Shown one piece after another: positions 1 to 11,075 of a stretch of DNA of 64,000 bases. The notes below the pieces were generated by a model, which saw only the letters and a program-made list of their open reading frames with translations, was not told the DNA's origin and did not search any database. Source of the stretch: Calliopsis andreniformis (Eukaryota > Arthropoda > Insecta > Hymenoptera > Andrenidae); assembly GCF_051401765.1 (NCBI RefSeq), contig NW_027480449.1, positions 4,588,001-4,652,000 of the forward strand. The letters are read 5' to 3'. Position numbers and translations under genes: made by a program. Position 1 is the first letter of the stretch. Each line of letters begins with the position of its first letter.

Positions 1-534
1 GATTGAAGATTGAGTATTGAGGATTGAAGATTGAGGATCGAGGATTGAGGATTGAGGATTGAGGATTGAGGATTGAGGATTGAAGATTGAGTATTGATGA
101 TTGAATATTGAGGATTGAGGATTGATGACTGAGTATTGAGGATTGAAGATTGAGGATTCAGGATTGAGGTTTGAGGATTGAGGAATGAGGATTGAGGATT
201 GAGGGTTGTGGATTGGGGACCAGGACTGAGTGTTGAATATTGATGTTTGAGGTCTGAGGATTGAGGATTGAGGATTGAGAATAGATGATTGAGGATTGAG
301 GATTGAAGATTGAGGATTGGGTATTGAGGATTGAAGAATAAGGATTGAGGATTGAGGATTGAGGCCTGAGGATTGAAAATTGAGAACTGAGGGTGAGGAC
401 TGAGGGCTGAGGGTTGAGGTTTGAGGAATGAGGACTAACGATTGAGGATTGAGGATTGAAGATTGAGTGTTGAGGATTGAAGATTGTCGATTGAGGATTG
501 AGGATTGAGGATTGAGGATTGAAGATTGAGGATT
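1..534 (+). repeat. Segment leading into an alpha island (long form, with 84-bp insert)
   Basis: This is variant-rich heptamer DNA preceding the alpha island. The landmark GATGACT at 124 lies 448 bp before the island reference base. The same spacing is seen at 38370/38818 and 47651/48099. Four other copies (31479, 34267, 58219, 61225) have 364 bp, lacking 12 heptamers that include the CTAACG variant near 433. No gene is seen. Confidence 0.85.
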
Positions 535-688
535 GGGGACTGAGTGTTGAGGGCTGAGTGATGAGAATTGATGTTTGTGGATAGAGATTTGAAGATTGCA
601 GATTGAGTATTGCGTATGGAAAACTCTGAACTGAGGATATTCTATTGAGGATTGAGGATTGACAACTGATTGTTGAGGACTGAGGGCT
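535..688 (+). repeat. Island 1, class alpha
   Basis: This is the reference copy of the 22-heptamer (154-bp) island, numbered H1-H22 here. H1 is GGGGACT, H6 GATGTTT, H7 GTGGATA, H10 GCAGATT, H12 GCGTATG, H13 GAAAACT, H14 CTGAACT, H16 TTCTATT, H19 GACAACT, H22 GAGGGCT. All units stay in 7-bp register with the surrounding array, so the divergence is by substitution only. Alpha is marked by H3 GAGGGCT together with H12 GCGTATG and H14 CTGAACT. Confidence 0.93.
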
Positions 689-1401
689 GAAGATTGAGGA
701 TTCAGTATTGAGGATTCAGGATTGTGGTTTGAGGACAGAGGATTGAGGATTGAGGTTTGAGGATTGAGGATTGAGGATAGAGGATTGAAGATTGAGGATT
801 GGGTATTGAGGATTGAACATTGAGTATTGAGGATTGAGGATTGAGGATTGAGGATTGAGGATTGAAGATTGAATATTGATGATTGAAGGTTGAGGATTGA
901 GGGTTGAGGGTTATGGATTCAGGACGAGGACTGAGGGTTGAGTATTGATGTTTGAGGTCTGAGGATTGAGGATAGAGGATTGAGAATTGAGGATTGAGGA
1001 TTGAGGATTGAAGATTGAGGATTGGGTATTGAGGATTGAAGAATGAGGACTGAGGATTGAGGATTGAGGATTGAGGATTGAAGATTGAGTATTGAGGATT
1101 GAAGATTGAGGATTGAGGATTGAGGATTGAGGATTGAGGATTGAAGATTGAGGATTGATGAATGAGGATTGAGGATTGAAGATTGAGTATTGAGGATTGA
1201 AGATTGAGGATTGAGGATTGAGGATTGAGGATTGAGGATTGAGGATTGAGGATTGAGGATTTAGGATTGATGTTTGAGGTCTGAGGATTGAGGATAGATG
1301 ATTGAGAATTGAGGATTGAGGATTGCGGATTGAGGATTGAGGATTGAGGATTCATGATTGAGGATTCAGGATTGAGGATTCAGGATTGTGGTTCGAGGAC
1401 A
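535..1401 (+). repeat. Alpha cassette copy 1 (island to ladder marker)
   Basis: The block runs from the alpha island to the following ladder marker. The island-to-marker distance is 821 bp, one heptamer longer than the 814 bp of the other four copies (34594, 38781, 48062, 61552). The minus-strand open frame at 702-1355 is the repeat-derived frame of this cassette. Confidence 0.85.
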
Positions 1402-2322
1402 GAGGAATGAGGCTTGAGTATTGAGAGATTGAGGATTGAGGATTGAGGATTGAGGATTGAGGATTTAAGATTGAGGATTGAGTATTGGGGATTGCGGATT
1501 GAACATTGAGGATTGAGGATTGAGGATTGAGGACTGAAGATTGAATATTGATGATTGAAGATTGATGATTGAAGATTGAGAGTCGTGGATTGAGGACGAG
1601 GACTGAGGGTTGAGTATTGATGTCTGAGGTCTGAGGATTGAGGATTGAGGATTGAGAATTGAGGATTGAGGATTGAGGACCGAAGATTGAGGATTGGGTA
1701 TTGAGGATTGAAGAATGAGGATTGAGGATTGAGGATTGAGGATTGAGGATTGAAGATTGAGTATTGAGGATTGAAGATTGAGGATTGAGGACTGAGGATT
1801 GAGGATTGAGGATTGAGGATTGAGGATTGAGGATTGAGGATTGAATTGAGTATTGAGGATTGAAGATTGAGGATTTTGGATTGAGGATTGAGGATTGAGT
1901 ATTGAAGATTGAGGATTGGGGATTGAGGACTGACGATTGAGGATTGAGTATTGAGGATTGAGAATTGAGGATTGAGGATTGAAGATTGAGTATTGAGGAT
2001 TGAAGATTGGGAATTGAGGATTGAGGATTGAGGATTGAAGATGAGGGCTGAGGGTTGAGGATTGAGGTTTGAGGACTGAGGATTGAGGATTGAGGATTGA
2101 GAGTTGAGGATTGAGGGTTGAGGATTGAAGATTGAGGATTGGGTGTTGATGATTGAAGAATCAGCATTGACGATTGAGGATTGAGGATTGAGGATTGAAG
2201 ATTGAGGATCTAGGATTGAGGTTTGAGGATTGAAGATTGAGTATTGAGGGTTGAAGATTGATGATTGAGGATTGAGGATTGAGGATTGAGGATTGAGGAT
2301 TGACGATTGAAGATTGAGGATT
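1402..2322 (+). repeat. Inter-landmark heptamer array between alpha cassette 1 and island 2
   Basis: Variant heptamers only. A distinctive GGATTTTGGA at 1871 and a GATCTAGG at about 2207 recur at about 17855 and 18198, showing that this stretch is the partner of 17.4-18.3 kb. The minus frame 1352-2167 is open because of the repeat. No gene is seen. Confidence 0.85.
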
Positions 2323-2476
2323 GGGGACTGAGAGTTGATGATTGAGTGATGAGAATTGATGTTTGTGGATAGAGATATGAAGAGTGCAGATTGAGTATTG
2401 CGTATGGAAAACTCTGATCTGAGGATACTCTAGTGAGGATTGAGAATTGACAACTGAGTGTTGAGGACTGAGGGCT
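2323..2476 (+). repeat. Island 2, class beta (subtype 1)
   Basis: Beta islands have H2 GAGAGTT or a relative, H8 GAGATAT and H16 ending in CTAGT. This copy has H9 GAAGAGT, H14 CTGATCT and H20 GAGTGTT, changes shared only with the island at 18314. The two are therefore each other's closest relatives. Confidence 0.92.
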
Positions 2477-3028
2477 GAAGATTGAGGATTCAGGATTGAG
2501 GATTCAGGACTGTGGTTTGAGGACTGTGGATTGAGGGTTGAGGATTGGGGATTGAGGATTGAGGATCGAGGATTGAAGATTGAAGATAGGGTATTGAGGA
2601 TTGAACATTGAGTATTGAGGATTGAGGATTGAGGATTGAGGATTGAGGATTGAAGATTGAATATAGATGACTGAAGGTTGAGGATTGAGGATTGAGGGTT
2701 ATGGATTCAGGACGAGGACGGAGGGTTGAGTATTGATGTTTGAGGTCTGAGGATTGAGGATAGAGGATTGAGAATTGAGGATTGAGGATTGAGGATTGAA
2801 GATTGAGGATTGGGTATTGAGGATTGAAGAATGAGGACTGAGGATTGAGGATTGAGGATTGAGGATTGAGTATTGAGGATTGAAGATTGAGGATTGAGGA
2901 TTGAGGATTGAGGATTGAGGATTGAGGATTGAGCATTGAGGATTGATGTTTGAGGTCTGAGGATTGAGGATAGAGGATTGAGAATTGAGGATTGAGGATT
3001 GAGGATTGAGGACTGAGGATTGAGGATT
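2477..3028 (+). repeat. Inter-landmark heptamer array after island 2
   Basis: Variant heptamers only. The equivalent stretch after the island at 18314 is 161 bp (23 heptamers) shorter before its ladder marker: 2360 to 3069 is 709 bp, and 18351 to 18899 is 548 bp. No gene is seen. Confidence 0.8.
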
Positions 3029-3907
3029 CAGGATTGAGGATTCAGGATTGAGGATTCAGGATTGTGGTTCGAGGACAGAGGATTGAGGATTGAGGATTGA
3101 GGATTGAACATTGAGGATTGAGGATTGAGGATTGAGGATTGAGGACTGAAGATTGAATATTGATGATTGAAGATTGAGGATTGGGGATTGAGGGATGTGG
3201 TTTGGGGACCAGGACTGAGGGTTGAATATTGACGTTTGAGGTCTGAGGATTGAGGATTGAGGATTGAGAATTGAGGATTGAGGATTGAGGATTGAAGATT
3301 GAGGATTGGGTATTGAGGATTGAAGAATGAGGATTGAGGATTGAGGATTGAGGCCTGAGGATTGAGAATTGAGAACTGAGGATGAGGACTGAGGGCTGAG
3401 GGTTGAGGTTTGAGGAATGAGGATTGGGGGTTGAGGATTGAGGATTGAGGATTGAGGATTGAGGATTGAGTACTGAAGATTGAGTATTGATGACTGAGGA
3501 TTGAGGATTGAGGATTGTGTATTGAGGGTTGAGGATTGAGGATTGAAGATTGGGTATTGAGGATTGAAGATTGAGGATTGAGTATAGAGGATCGAGGATT
3601 GAGAATGAGGGCTGAGGGTTGAGGATTGAGGTTTGAGGATTGAGGACTGAGGATTGAGGATTGATGATTGAGTATTGAGGATTGAAGATTGAGGATTGAG
3701 GATTGAGGATTGAGGATTGAGTATTGAGGATTGAGGATTGAAAATTGAGGACTGGGGACTGTGTGTTGAGGGTTGAGTGATGAGAATTGGCGTTTGTGCA
3801 TAGAGATTTAAAGATTGCAGATTGAGTATTGAGTATTGAAAACTGTGAATTGATGATATTCCATTGAGGATTGAGAATTGACAAGTGATTGTTGAGGACT
3901 GAGGTCT
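3029..3907 (+). repeat. Gamma cassette copy 1 (ladder to gamma island), 56-bp deletion
   Basis: This is the ladder marker followed by a gamma island. Marker-to-island spacing is 722 bp, against 778 bp in the four other copies. The missing 56 bp equals eight heptamers just after the marker, where GAGGCTT and the TTTAAG variant are absent. Two overlapping minus frames (3028-3801 and 3042-3884) are open, as expected for this repeat. Confidence 0.87.
3754..3907 (+). repeat. Island 3, class gamma (subtype 1)
   Basis: Gamma subtype 1 carries H2 GTGTGTT, H6 GGCGTTT, H7 GTGCATA, H9 AAAGATT, H16 TTCCATT and H19 GACAAGT. It is otherwise collinear with the other islands. Confidence 0.92.
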
Positions 3908-4752
3908 GAAGATTGTGGATTCAGGATTGATGATCCAGGATTGAGGTTTGAGGACTGAGGATTGAGGATAGAGGATTGAGGATTGAGGATTGAGGATTGA
4001 GTATTGAGGATTGAGGACAGAAGATTGAGTATTGATGATTGAAGATTGATGATTGAGGATTGAGGGTTATGGATTGAGGACGAGGACTGAGGGTTGAGTA
4101 TTGATGTCTGAGGTCTGAGGATTGAGGATTGAGGATTGAGAATTGAGGATTGAGGATTGAGGATTGAAGATTGAGGATTGGGTATTGAGGATTGAAGAAT
4201 GAGCATTGAGGATTGAGGATTGATGATTGAGGATTGAAGATTGAGGATTGAGGATTGAGGTTTGAGAATTGAAGATTGAGTATTGAGGATTGAAGATTCA
4301 GGATTGAGGATTGAGGATTGAGGATTGAGGATTGACGATTGAAGATTGAGGATTGGGTATTGAGGATTGAAGAATGAGGACTGAGGATTGAGGATTGAGG
4401 ATTGAGGATTGAAGATTGAGTATTGAGGATTGAAGATTGAGGATTGAGGATTGGGTATTGAGGGTTGAACATTGAGGATTGAGGATTGAGGATTGAGGAT
4501 TGAGGACTGAGGATTGAAGATTGAATATTGATGATTGAAGGTTGAGGATTGAGGATTGAGGGTTGTGGATTCAGGACGAGGACTGAGGGTTGAGTATTGA
4601 TGTTTGAGGCCTGAGGATTGAGGATAGAGGATTGAGAATTGAGGATTGAGGATTGAGGATTGAAGATTGAGGATTGGGTATTGAGGATTGAAGAATGAGA
4701 ACTGAGGATTGAGGATTGAAGATTGAGAATTGAGGATTGAGGATTAAACATT
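3908..4752 (+). repeat. Inter-landmark array between gamma and delta islands
   Basis: Heptamer variants only. Two overlapping minus frames (3921-4751 and 3808-4206) are open. The region resembles 44434-45347 and 54241-55491, which follow other gamma subtype 1 islands. No gene is seen. Confidence 0.8.
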
Positions 4753-4906
4753 GAGGACTGAGTGTTGAGGGTTGAGTGATGAGAATTGATGTTTGTGGAT
4801 AGAGATTTGAAGATTGCAGATTGGTTGTTGAGTATTGAAAACTGTGAATTGAGGATATTCTATTGGGGATTGAGGATTGACAACTGATTCTTGAGGACTG
4901 AGGGCT
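4753..4906 (+). repeat. Island 4, class delta
   Basis: Delta has H1 GAGGACT preceded by AAACATT, H11 GGTTGTT, H12 GAGTATT, H14 GTGAATT, H17 GGGGATT and H20 GATTCTT. Confidence 0.92.
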
Positions 4907-5353
4907 GAAGATTGAGGATTCAGGATTGAGGATTCAGAATTGTGGTTTGAGGACTGAGGATTGAAGATTGAAGATTCAGTATTGGGGGTTGAGGATTGAG
5001 GATTGAGGATGGAGGATTGAGGATGAGGGCTGAGGGTTGAAGGTTGAGGTCTGAGGACTCAGGTCTAAGGATTGAGGATTGAGAATTGAGGATCGAGGAT
5101 TGAGGATTGAAGATTGAGGATGGGGTATTGAGGATTGAAGAATGAGGATGGAGGATGGGCGATTGAGGATTGAGGATTAAAGATTGAGTATTCAGGATTG
5201 GAAATTGACGATTGAGGATTGAGGATTGAGCATCGAGGATTGAGGATTGAGGATTGAGGATTGAAGATTGAGTATTGTGGATTGAAGATTGAGGATTGAG
5301 GATTGAGGATTGACGATTGAGGATTGAGGATTGAGAATTGAAGATTGAGGATT

Positions 5354-5507
5354 GGGGACTGAGTGTTGAGGGTTGAGTGATGAGGATTGATGTTTGTGGA
5401 TAGAGATTTGAAGATTGCAGATTGAGTATTGAGTATTGAAACCTCTGAATTGAGGATATTCTATTGAGGATTGAGGATTGACAACTGATTGTTGAGGACT
5501 GAGGGCT
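5354..5507 (+). repeat. Island 5, class epsilon
   Basis: Epsilon has H5 GAGGATT, H12 GAGTATT, H13 GAAACCT and H14 CTGAATT. It starts 601 bp after the delta island, which equals 86 units including one 6-mer. Confidence 0.92.
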
Positions 5508-6953
5508 GAAGATTGAGGATTCAGTGTTGAGGATTCAGAATTGAGGTTTGAGGACAGAGGATTGAGGATTGATGATTGAGGATTGAGGATTGAGGATTGA
5601 GGATTGAAGATTCAGTATTGAGGATTGAAGATTGAGGATTGAGGTTTGAGGATTGAGGATTGAGTATTGAGGATTCAGGGTTGAGGATTCAGGATTGAGG
5701 ATTCAGGATTGTGGTTCGAGGACAGAGGATTGAGGCTTGAGGATTGAGCATTGAGGATTGAGGATTGAGGATTGAGGATTGAGGATTGAGGATTGAACAT
5801 TGAGGATTGAGGATTGAAGATTGAGTATTGAGGATTGAAGATTGAGGATTGAGGATTGACGATTGAGGATTGAGGATTGAGGATTGATGTTTGAGGTCTG
5901 AGGATTGGGGATAGAGGATTGAGAATTGAGGATTGAGGATTGAGGATTGAGGATTCAGGATTGAGGATTCAGGATTGAGGATTCAGGATTGTGGTTCGAG
6001 GACAGAGGACTGAGGCTTGAGGATTGAGGATTGAGGATTGAGGATTGAGGATTGAGGATTGAGGATTTAAGATTGAGGATTGGGTATTGAGGATTGAACA
6101 ATGAGGATTGAGGATTGAGGATTGAGGATTGAGGACTGAAGATTGAATATTGATGATTGAAGATTGAGGATTGGGGATTGAGGGATGTGGATTGGGGACC
6201 AGGACTGAGGGTTGAATATTGACGTTTGAGGTCAGAGGATTTAGGATTGAGGATTGAGAATTGAGGATTGAGGATTGAGGATTGAGGATTCAGGATTGAG
6301 GATTCAGGATTGAGGATTCAGGATTGTGGGTCGAGGACAGAGGACTGAGGCTTGAGGATTGAGGATTGAGGATTGAGGATCGAGGATTGAGGATTGAGGA
6401 TTTAAGATTGAGGATTGGGTATTGAGGATTGAACATTGAGGATTGAGGATTGAGGATTGAGGATTGAGGACTGAAGATTGAATATTGATGATTGAAGATT
6501 GAGGATTGGGGATTGAGGGATGTGGATTGGGGACCAGGACTGAGGGTTGAATATTGACGTTTGAGGTCTGAGGATTGAGGATTGAGGATTGAGAATTGAG
6601 GATTGAGGATTGAGGATTGAAGATTGAGGATTGGGTATTGAGGATTGAAGAATGAGGATGGAGGATTGAGGATTGAGGCCTGAGGATTGAGAATTGAGAA
6701 CTGAGGATGAGGACTGAGGGCTGAGGGTTGAGGTTTGAGGAATGAGGATTGGGGGTTGAGGATTGAGGATTGAGGATTGAGGATTGAGGATTGAGTATTG
6801 AAGATTGAGGATTGATGATTGAGGATTGAGGATTGAGGATTGAGGATTGAGTATTGGCGATTGAGGATTGAAGATTGAGGATTGAGGATTGAGGATTAAT
6901 GATTGAGTATTGAGGATTGAAGATTGAGAATTGAGGATTGAGGATTAAACATT

Positions 6954-7107
6954 GAGGACTGAGTGTTGAGGGTTGAGTGATGAGAATTGATGTTTGTGGA
7001 TAGAGATTTGAAGATTGCAGATTGGTTGTTGAGTATTGAAAACTGTGAATTGAGGATATTCTATTGGGGATTGAGGATTGACAACTGGTTCTTGAGGACT
7101 GAGGGCT
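6954..7107 (+). repeat. Island 6, class delta
   Basis: As island 4, with a private H20 change to GGTTCTT. Confidence 0.93.
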
Positions 7108-7554
7108 GAAGATTGAGGATTCAGGATTGAGGATTCAGAATTGTGGTTTGAGGACTGAGGATTGAAGATTGAAGATTCAGTATTGGGGGTTGAGGATTGA
7201 GGATTGAGGATGGAGGATTGAGGATGAGGGCTGAGGGTTGAAGGTTGAGGTCTGAGGACTCAGGTCTAAGGATTGAGGATTGAGAATTGAGGATCGAGGA
7301 TTGAGGATTGAAGATTGAGGATGGGGTATTGAGGATTGAAGAATGAGGATGGAGGATGGGCGATTGAGGATTGAGGATTGAAGATTGAGTATTCAGGATT
7401 GGAAATTGACGATTGAGGATTGAGGATTGAGCATCGAGGATTGAGGATTGAGGATTGAGGATAGAAGATTGAGTATTGTGGATTGAAGATTGAGGATTGA
7501 GGATTGAGGATTGAGGATTGAGGATTGAGGATTGAGAATTGAAGATTGAGGATT

Positions 7555-7708
7555 GGGGACTGAGTGTTGAGGGTTGAGTGATGAGGATTGATGTTTGTGG
7601 ATAGAGATTTGAAGATTGCAGATTGAGTATTGAGTATTGAAACCTCTGAATTGAGGATATTCTATTGAGGATTGAGGATTGACAACTGATTGTTGAGGAC
7701 TGAGGGCT
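7555..7708 (+). repeat. Island 7, class epsilon
   Basis: 601 bp after island 6, with the same diagnostic units as island 5. Confidence 0.93.
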
Positions 7709-8937
7709 GAAGATTGAGGATTCAGTGTTGAGGATTCAGAATTGAGGTTTGAGGACAGAGGATTGAGGATTGATGATTGAGGATTGAGGATTGAGGATTG
7801 AGGATTGAAGATTCAGTATTGAGGATTGAAGATTGAGGATTGAGGTTTGAGGATTGAGGATTGAGTATTGAGGATTCAGGGTTGAGGATTCAGGATTGAG
7901 GATTCAGGATTGTGGTTCGAGGACAGAGGATTGAGGCTTGAGGATTGAGCATTGAGGATTGAGGATTGAGGATTGAGGATTGAGGATTGAGGATTGAACA
8001 TTGAGGATTGAGGATTGAGGATTGAGGATTGAGGATTGAGGATTGAGGATTTAAGATTGAGGATTGGGTATTGAGGATTGAACAATGAGGATTGAGGATT
8101 GAGGATTGAGGATTGAGGACTGAAGATTGAATATTGATGATTGAAGATTGAGGATTGGGGATTGAGGGATGTGGATTGGGGACCAGGACTGAGGGTTGAA
8201 TATTGACGTTTGAGGTCAGAGGATTTAGGATTGAGGATTGAGAATTGAGGATTGAGGATTGAGGATTGAGGATTCAGGATTGAGGATTCAGGATTGAGGA
8301 TTCAGGATTGTGGGTCGAGGACAGAGGACTGAGGCTTGAGGATTGAGGATTGAGGATTGAGGATCGAGGATTGAGGATTGAGGATTTAAGATTGAGGATT
8401 GGGTATTGAGGATTGAACATTGAGGATTGAGGATTGAGGATTGAGGATTGAGGACTGAAGATTGAATATTGATGATTGAAGATTGAGGATTGGGGATTGA
8501 GGGATGTGGATTGGGGACCAGGACTGAGGGTTGAATATTGACGTTTGAGGTCTGAGGATTGAGGATTGAGGATTGAGAATTGAGGATTGAGGATTGAGGA
8601 TTGAAGATTGAGGATTGGGTATTGAGGATTGAAGAATGAGGATTGAGGATTGAGGATTGAGGCCTGAGGATTGAGAATTGAGAACTGAGGATGAGGACTG
8701 AGGGCTGAGGGTTGAGGTTTGAGGAATGAGGATTGGGGGTTGAGGATTGAGGATTGAGGATTGAGGATTGAGGATTGAGTATTGAAGATTGAGGATTGAT
8801 GATTGAGGATTGAGGATTGAGGATTGAGGATTGAGTATTGGCGATTGAGGATTGAAGATTGAGGATTGAGGATTGAGGATTAATGATTGAGTATTGAGGA
8901 TTGAAGATTGAGAATTGAGGATTGAGGATTAAACATT

Positions 8938-9091
8938 GAGGACTGAGTGTTGAGGGTTGAGTGATGAGAATTGATGTTTGTGGATAGAGATTTGAAGATT
9001 GCAGATTGGTTGTTGAGTATTGAAAACTGTGAATTGAGGATATTCTATTGGGGATTGAGGATTGACAACTGATTCTTGAGGACTGAGGGCT
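8938..9091 (+). repeat. Island 8, class delta
   Basis: As island 4. H20 is GATTCTT, so the change in island 6 is private. Confidence 0.93.
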
Positions 9092-9538
9092 GAAGATTGA
9101 GGATTCAGGATTGAGGATTCAGAATTGTGGTTTGAGGACTGAGGATTGAAGATTGAAGATTCAGTATTGGGGGTTGAGGATTGAGGATTGAGGATGGAGG
9201 ATTGAGGATGAGGGCTGAGGGTTGAAGGTTGAGGTCTGAGGACTCAGGTCTAAGGATTGAGGATTGAGAATTGAGGATCGAGGATTGAGGATTGAAGATT
9301 GAGGATGGGGTATTGAGGATTGAAGAATGAGGATGGAGGATGGGCGATTGAGGATTGAGGATTGAAGATTGAGTATTCAGGATTGGAAATTGACGATTGA
9401 GGATTGAGGATTGAGCATCGAGGATTGAGGATTGAGGATTGAGGATAGAAGATTGAGTATTGTGGATTGAAGATTGAGGATTGAGGATTGAGGATTGAGG
9501 ATTGAGGATTGAGGATTGAGAATTGAAGATTGAGGATT

Positions 9539-9692
9539 GGGGACTGAGTGTTGAGGGTTGAGTGATGAGGATTGATGTTTGTGGATAGAGATTTGAAGAT
9601 TGCAGATTGAGTATTGAGTATTGAAACCTCTGAATTGAGGATATTCTATTGAGGATTGAGGATTGACAACTGATTGTTGAGGACTGAGGGCT
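9539..9692 (+). repeat. Island 9, class epsilon
   Basis: 601 bp after island 8, with the class-diagnostic H13 GAAACCT present. Confidence 0.93.
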
Positions 9693-10921
9693 GAAGATTG
9701 AGGATTCAGTGTTGAGGATTCAGAATTGAGGTTTGAGGACAGAGGATTGAGGATTGATGATTGAGGATTGAGGATTGAGGATTGAGGATTGAAGATTCAG
9801 TATTGAGGATTGAAGATTGAGGATTGAGGTTTGAGGATTGAGGATTGAGTATTGAGGATTCAGGGTTGAGGATTCAGGATTGAGGATTCAGGATTGTGGT
9901 TCGAGGACAGAGGATTGAGGCTTGAGGATTGAGCATTGAGGATTGAGGATTGAGGATTGAGGATTGAGGATTGAGGATTGAACATTGAGGATTGAGGATT
10001 GAGGATTGAGGATTGAGGATTGAGGATTGAGGATTTAAGATTGAGGATTGGGTATTGAGGATTGAACAATGAGGATTGAGGATTGAGGATTGAGGATTGA
10101 GGACTGAAGATTGAATATTGATGATTGAAGATTGAGGATTGGGGATTGAGGGATGTGGATTGGGGACCAGGACTGAGGGTTGAATATTGACGTTTGAGGT
10201 CAGAGGATTTAGGATTGAGGATTGAGAATTGAGGATTGAGGATTGAGGATTGAGGATTCAGGATTGAGGATTCAGGATTGAGGATTCAGGATTGTGGGTC
10301 GAGGACAGAGGACTGAGGCTTGAGGATTGAGGATTGAGGATTGAGGATCGAGGATTGAGGATTGAGGATTTAAGATTGAGGATTGGGTATTGAGGATTGA
10401 ACATTGAGGATTGAGGATTGAGGATTGAGGATTGAGGACTGAAGATTTAATATTGATGATTGAAGATTGAGGATTGGGGATTGAGGGATGTGGATTGGGG
10501 ACCAGGACTGAGGGTTGAATATTGACGTTTGAGGTCTGAGGATTGAGGATTGAGGATTGAGAATTGAGGATTGAGGATTGAGGATTGAAGATTGAGGATT
10601 GGGTATTGAGGATTGAAGAATGAGGATTGAGGATTGAGGATTGAGGCCTGAGGATTGAGAATTGAGAACTGAGGATGAGGACTGAGGGCTGAGGGTTGAG
10701 GTTTGAGGAATGAGGATTGGGGGTTGAGGATTGAGGATTGAGGATTGAGGATTGAGGATTGAGTATTGAAGATTGAGGATTGATGATTGAGGATTGAGGA
10801 TTGAGGATTGAGGATTGAGTATTGGCGATTGAGGATTGAAGATTGAGGATTGAGGATTGAGGATTAATGATTGAGTATTGAGGATTGAAGATTGAGAATT
10901 GAGGATTGAGGATTAAACATT

Positions 10922-11075
10922 GAGGACTGAGTGTTGAGGGTTGAGTGATGAGAATTGATGTTTGTGGATAGAGATTTGAAGATTGCAGATTGGTTGTTGA
11001 GTATTGAAAACTGTGAATTGAGGATATTCTATTGGGGATTGAGGATTGACAACTGATTCTTGAGGACTGAGGGCT
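10922..11075 (+). repeat. Island 10, class delta
   Basis: Class delta as island 4. The next unit series carries ATACAG near 11101 where other copies have ATTCAG. Confidence 0.92.

Larger units (their letters stand above)
4753..6953 (+). repeat. Delta/epsilon HOR copy 1 (2201 bp)
   Basis: This is the first of four head-to-tail HOR copies containing a delta island, an epsilon island 601 bp later, then ladder markers at 5716, 5996 and 6331. It is 217 bp (31 heptamers) longer than the next two copies because it keeps a full 280-bp interval between the first two markers. Confidence 0.93.
6954..8937 (+). repeat. Delta/epsilon HOR copy 2 (1984 bp)
   Basis: Near-identical to the next copy. The two ladder markers at 7917 and 8315 are 398 bp apart (280 + 335 - 217), so the 217-bp block has been lost. 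The length equals 284 units, of which four are 6-mers (near 7206, 8184, 8519 and 8687). The minus frame at 7876-8085 is repeated identically 1984 bp later. Confidence 0.95.
8938..10921 (+). repeat. Delta/epsilon HOR copy 3 (1984 bp)
   Basis: Same length and same 217-bp deletion as copy 2 (markers at 9901 and 10299). A few single-base differences are visible, for example GAAGATT followed by TAATATT near 10441 where copy 2 has GAATATT. Confidence 0.95.

Noticed and set aside
655..675. Bacterial promoter -35 element (TTGACA occurs in island unit H19)
   Set aside because: No TATAAT-like element follows at 16-18 bp, there is no gene, and the array is eukaryotic in character.
1386..1410. CENP-B box in the TTCGAGGACAGAGG marker
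   Set aside because: Only the TTCG start fits. The conserved A and CGGG positions of the box do not match.
7876..10069. Two identical 69-codon minus frames 1984 bp apart as duplicated small genes
   Set aside because: They fall inside the 1984-bp HOR copies and are explained by HOR duplication of repeat-derived sequence.
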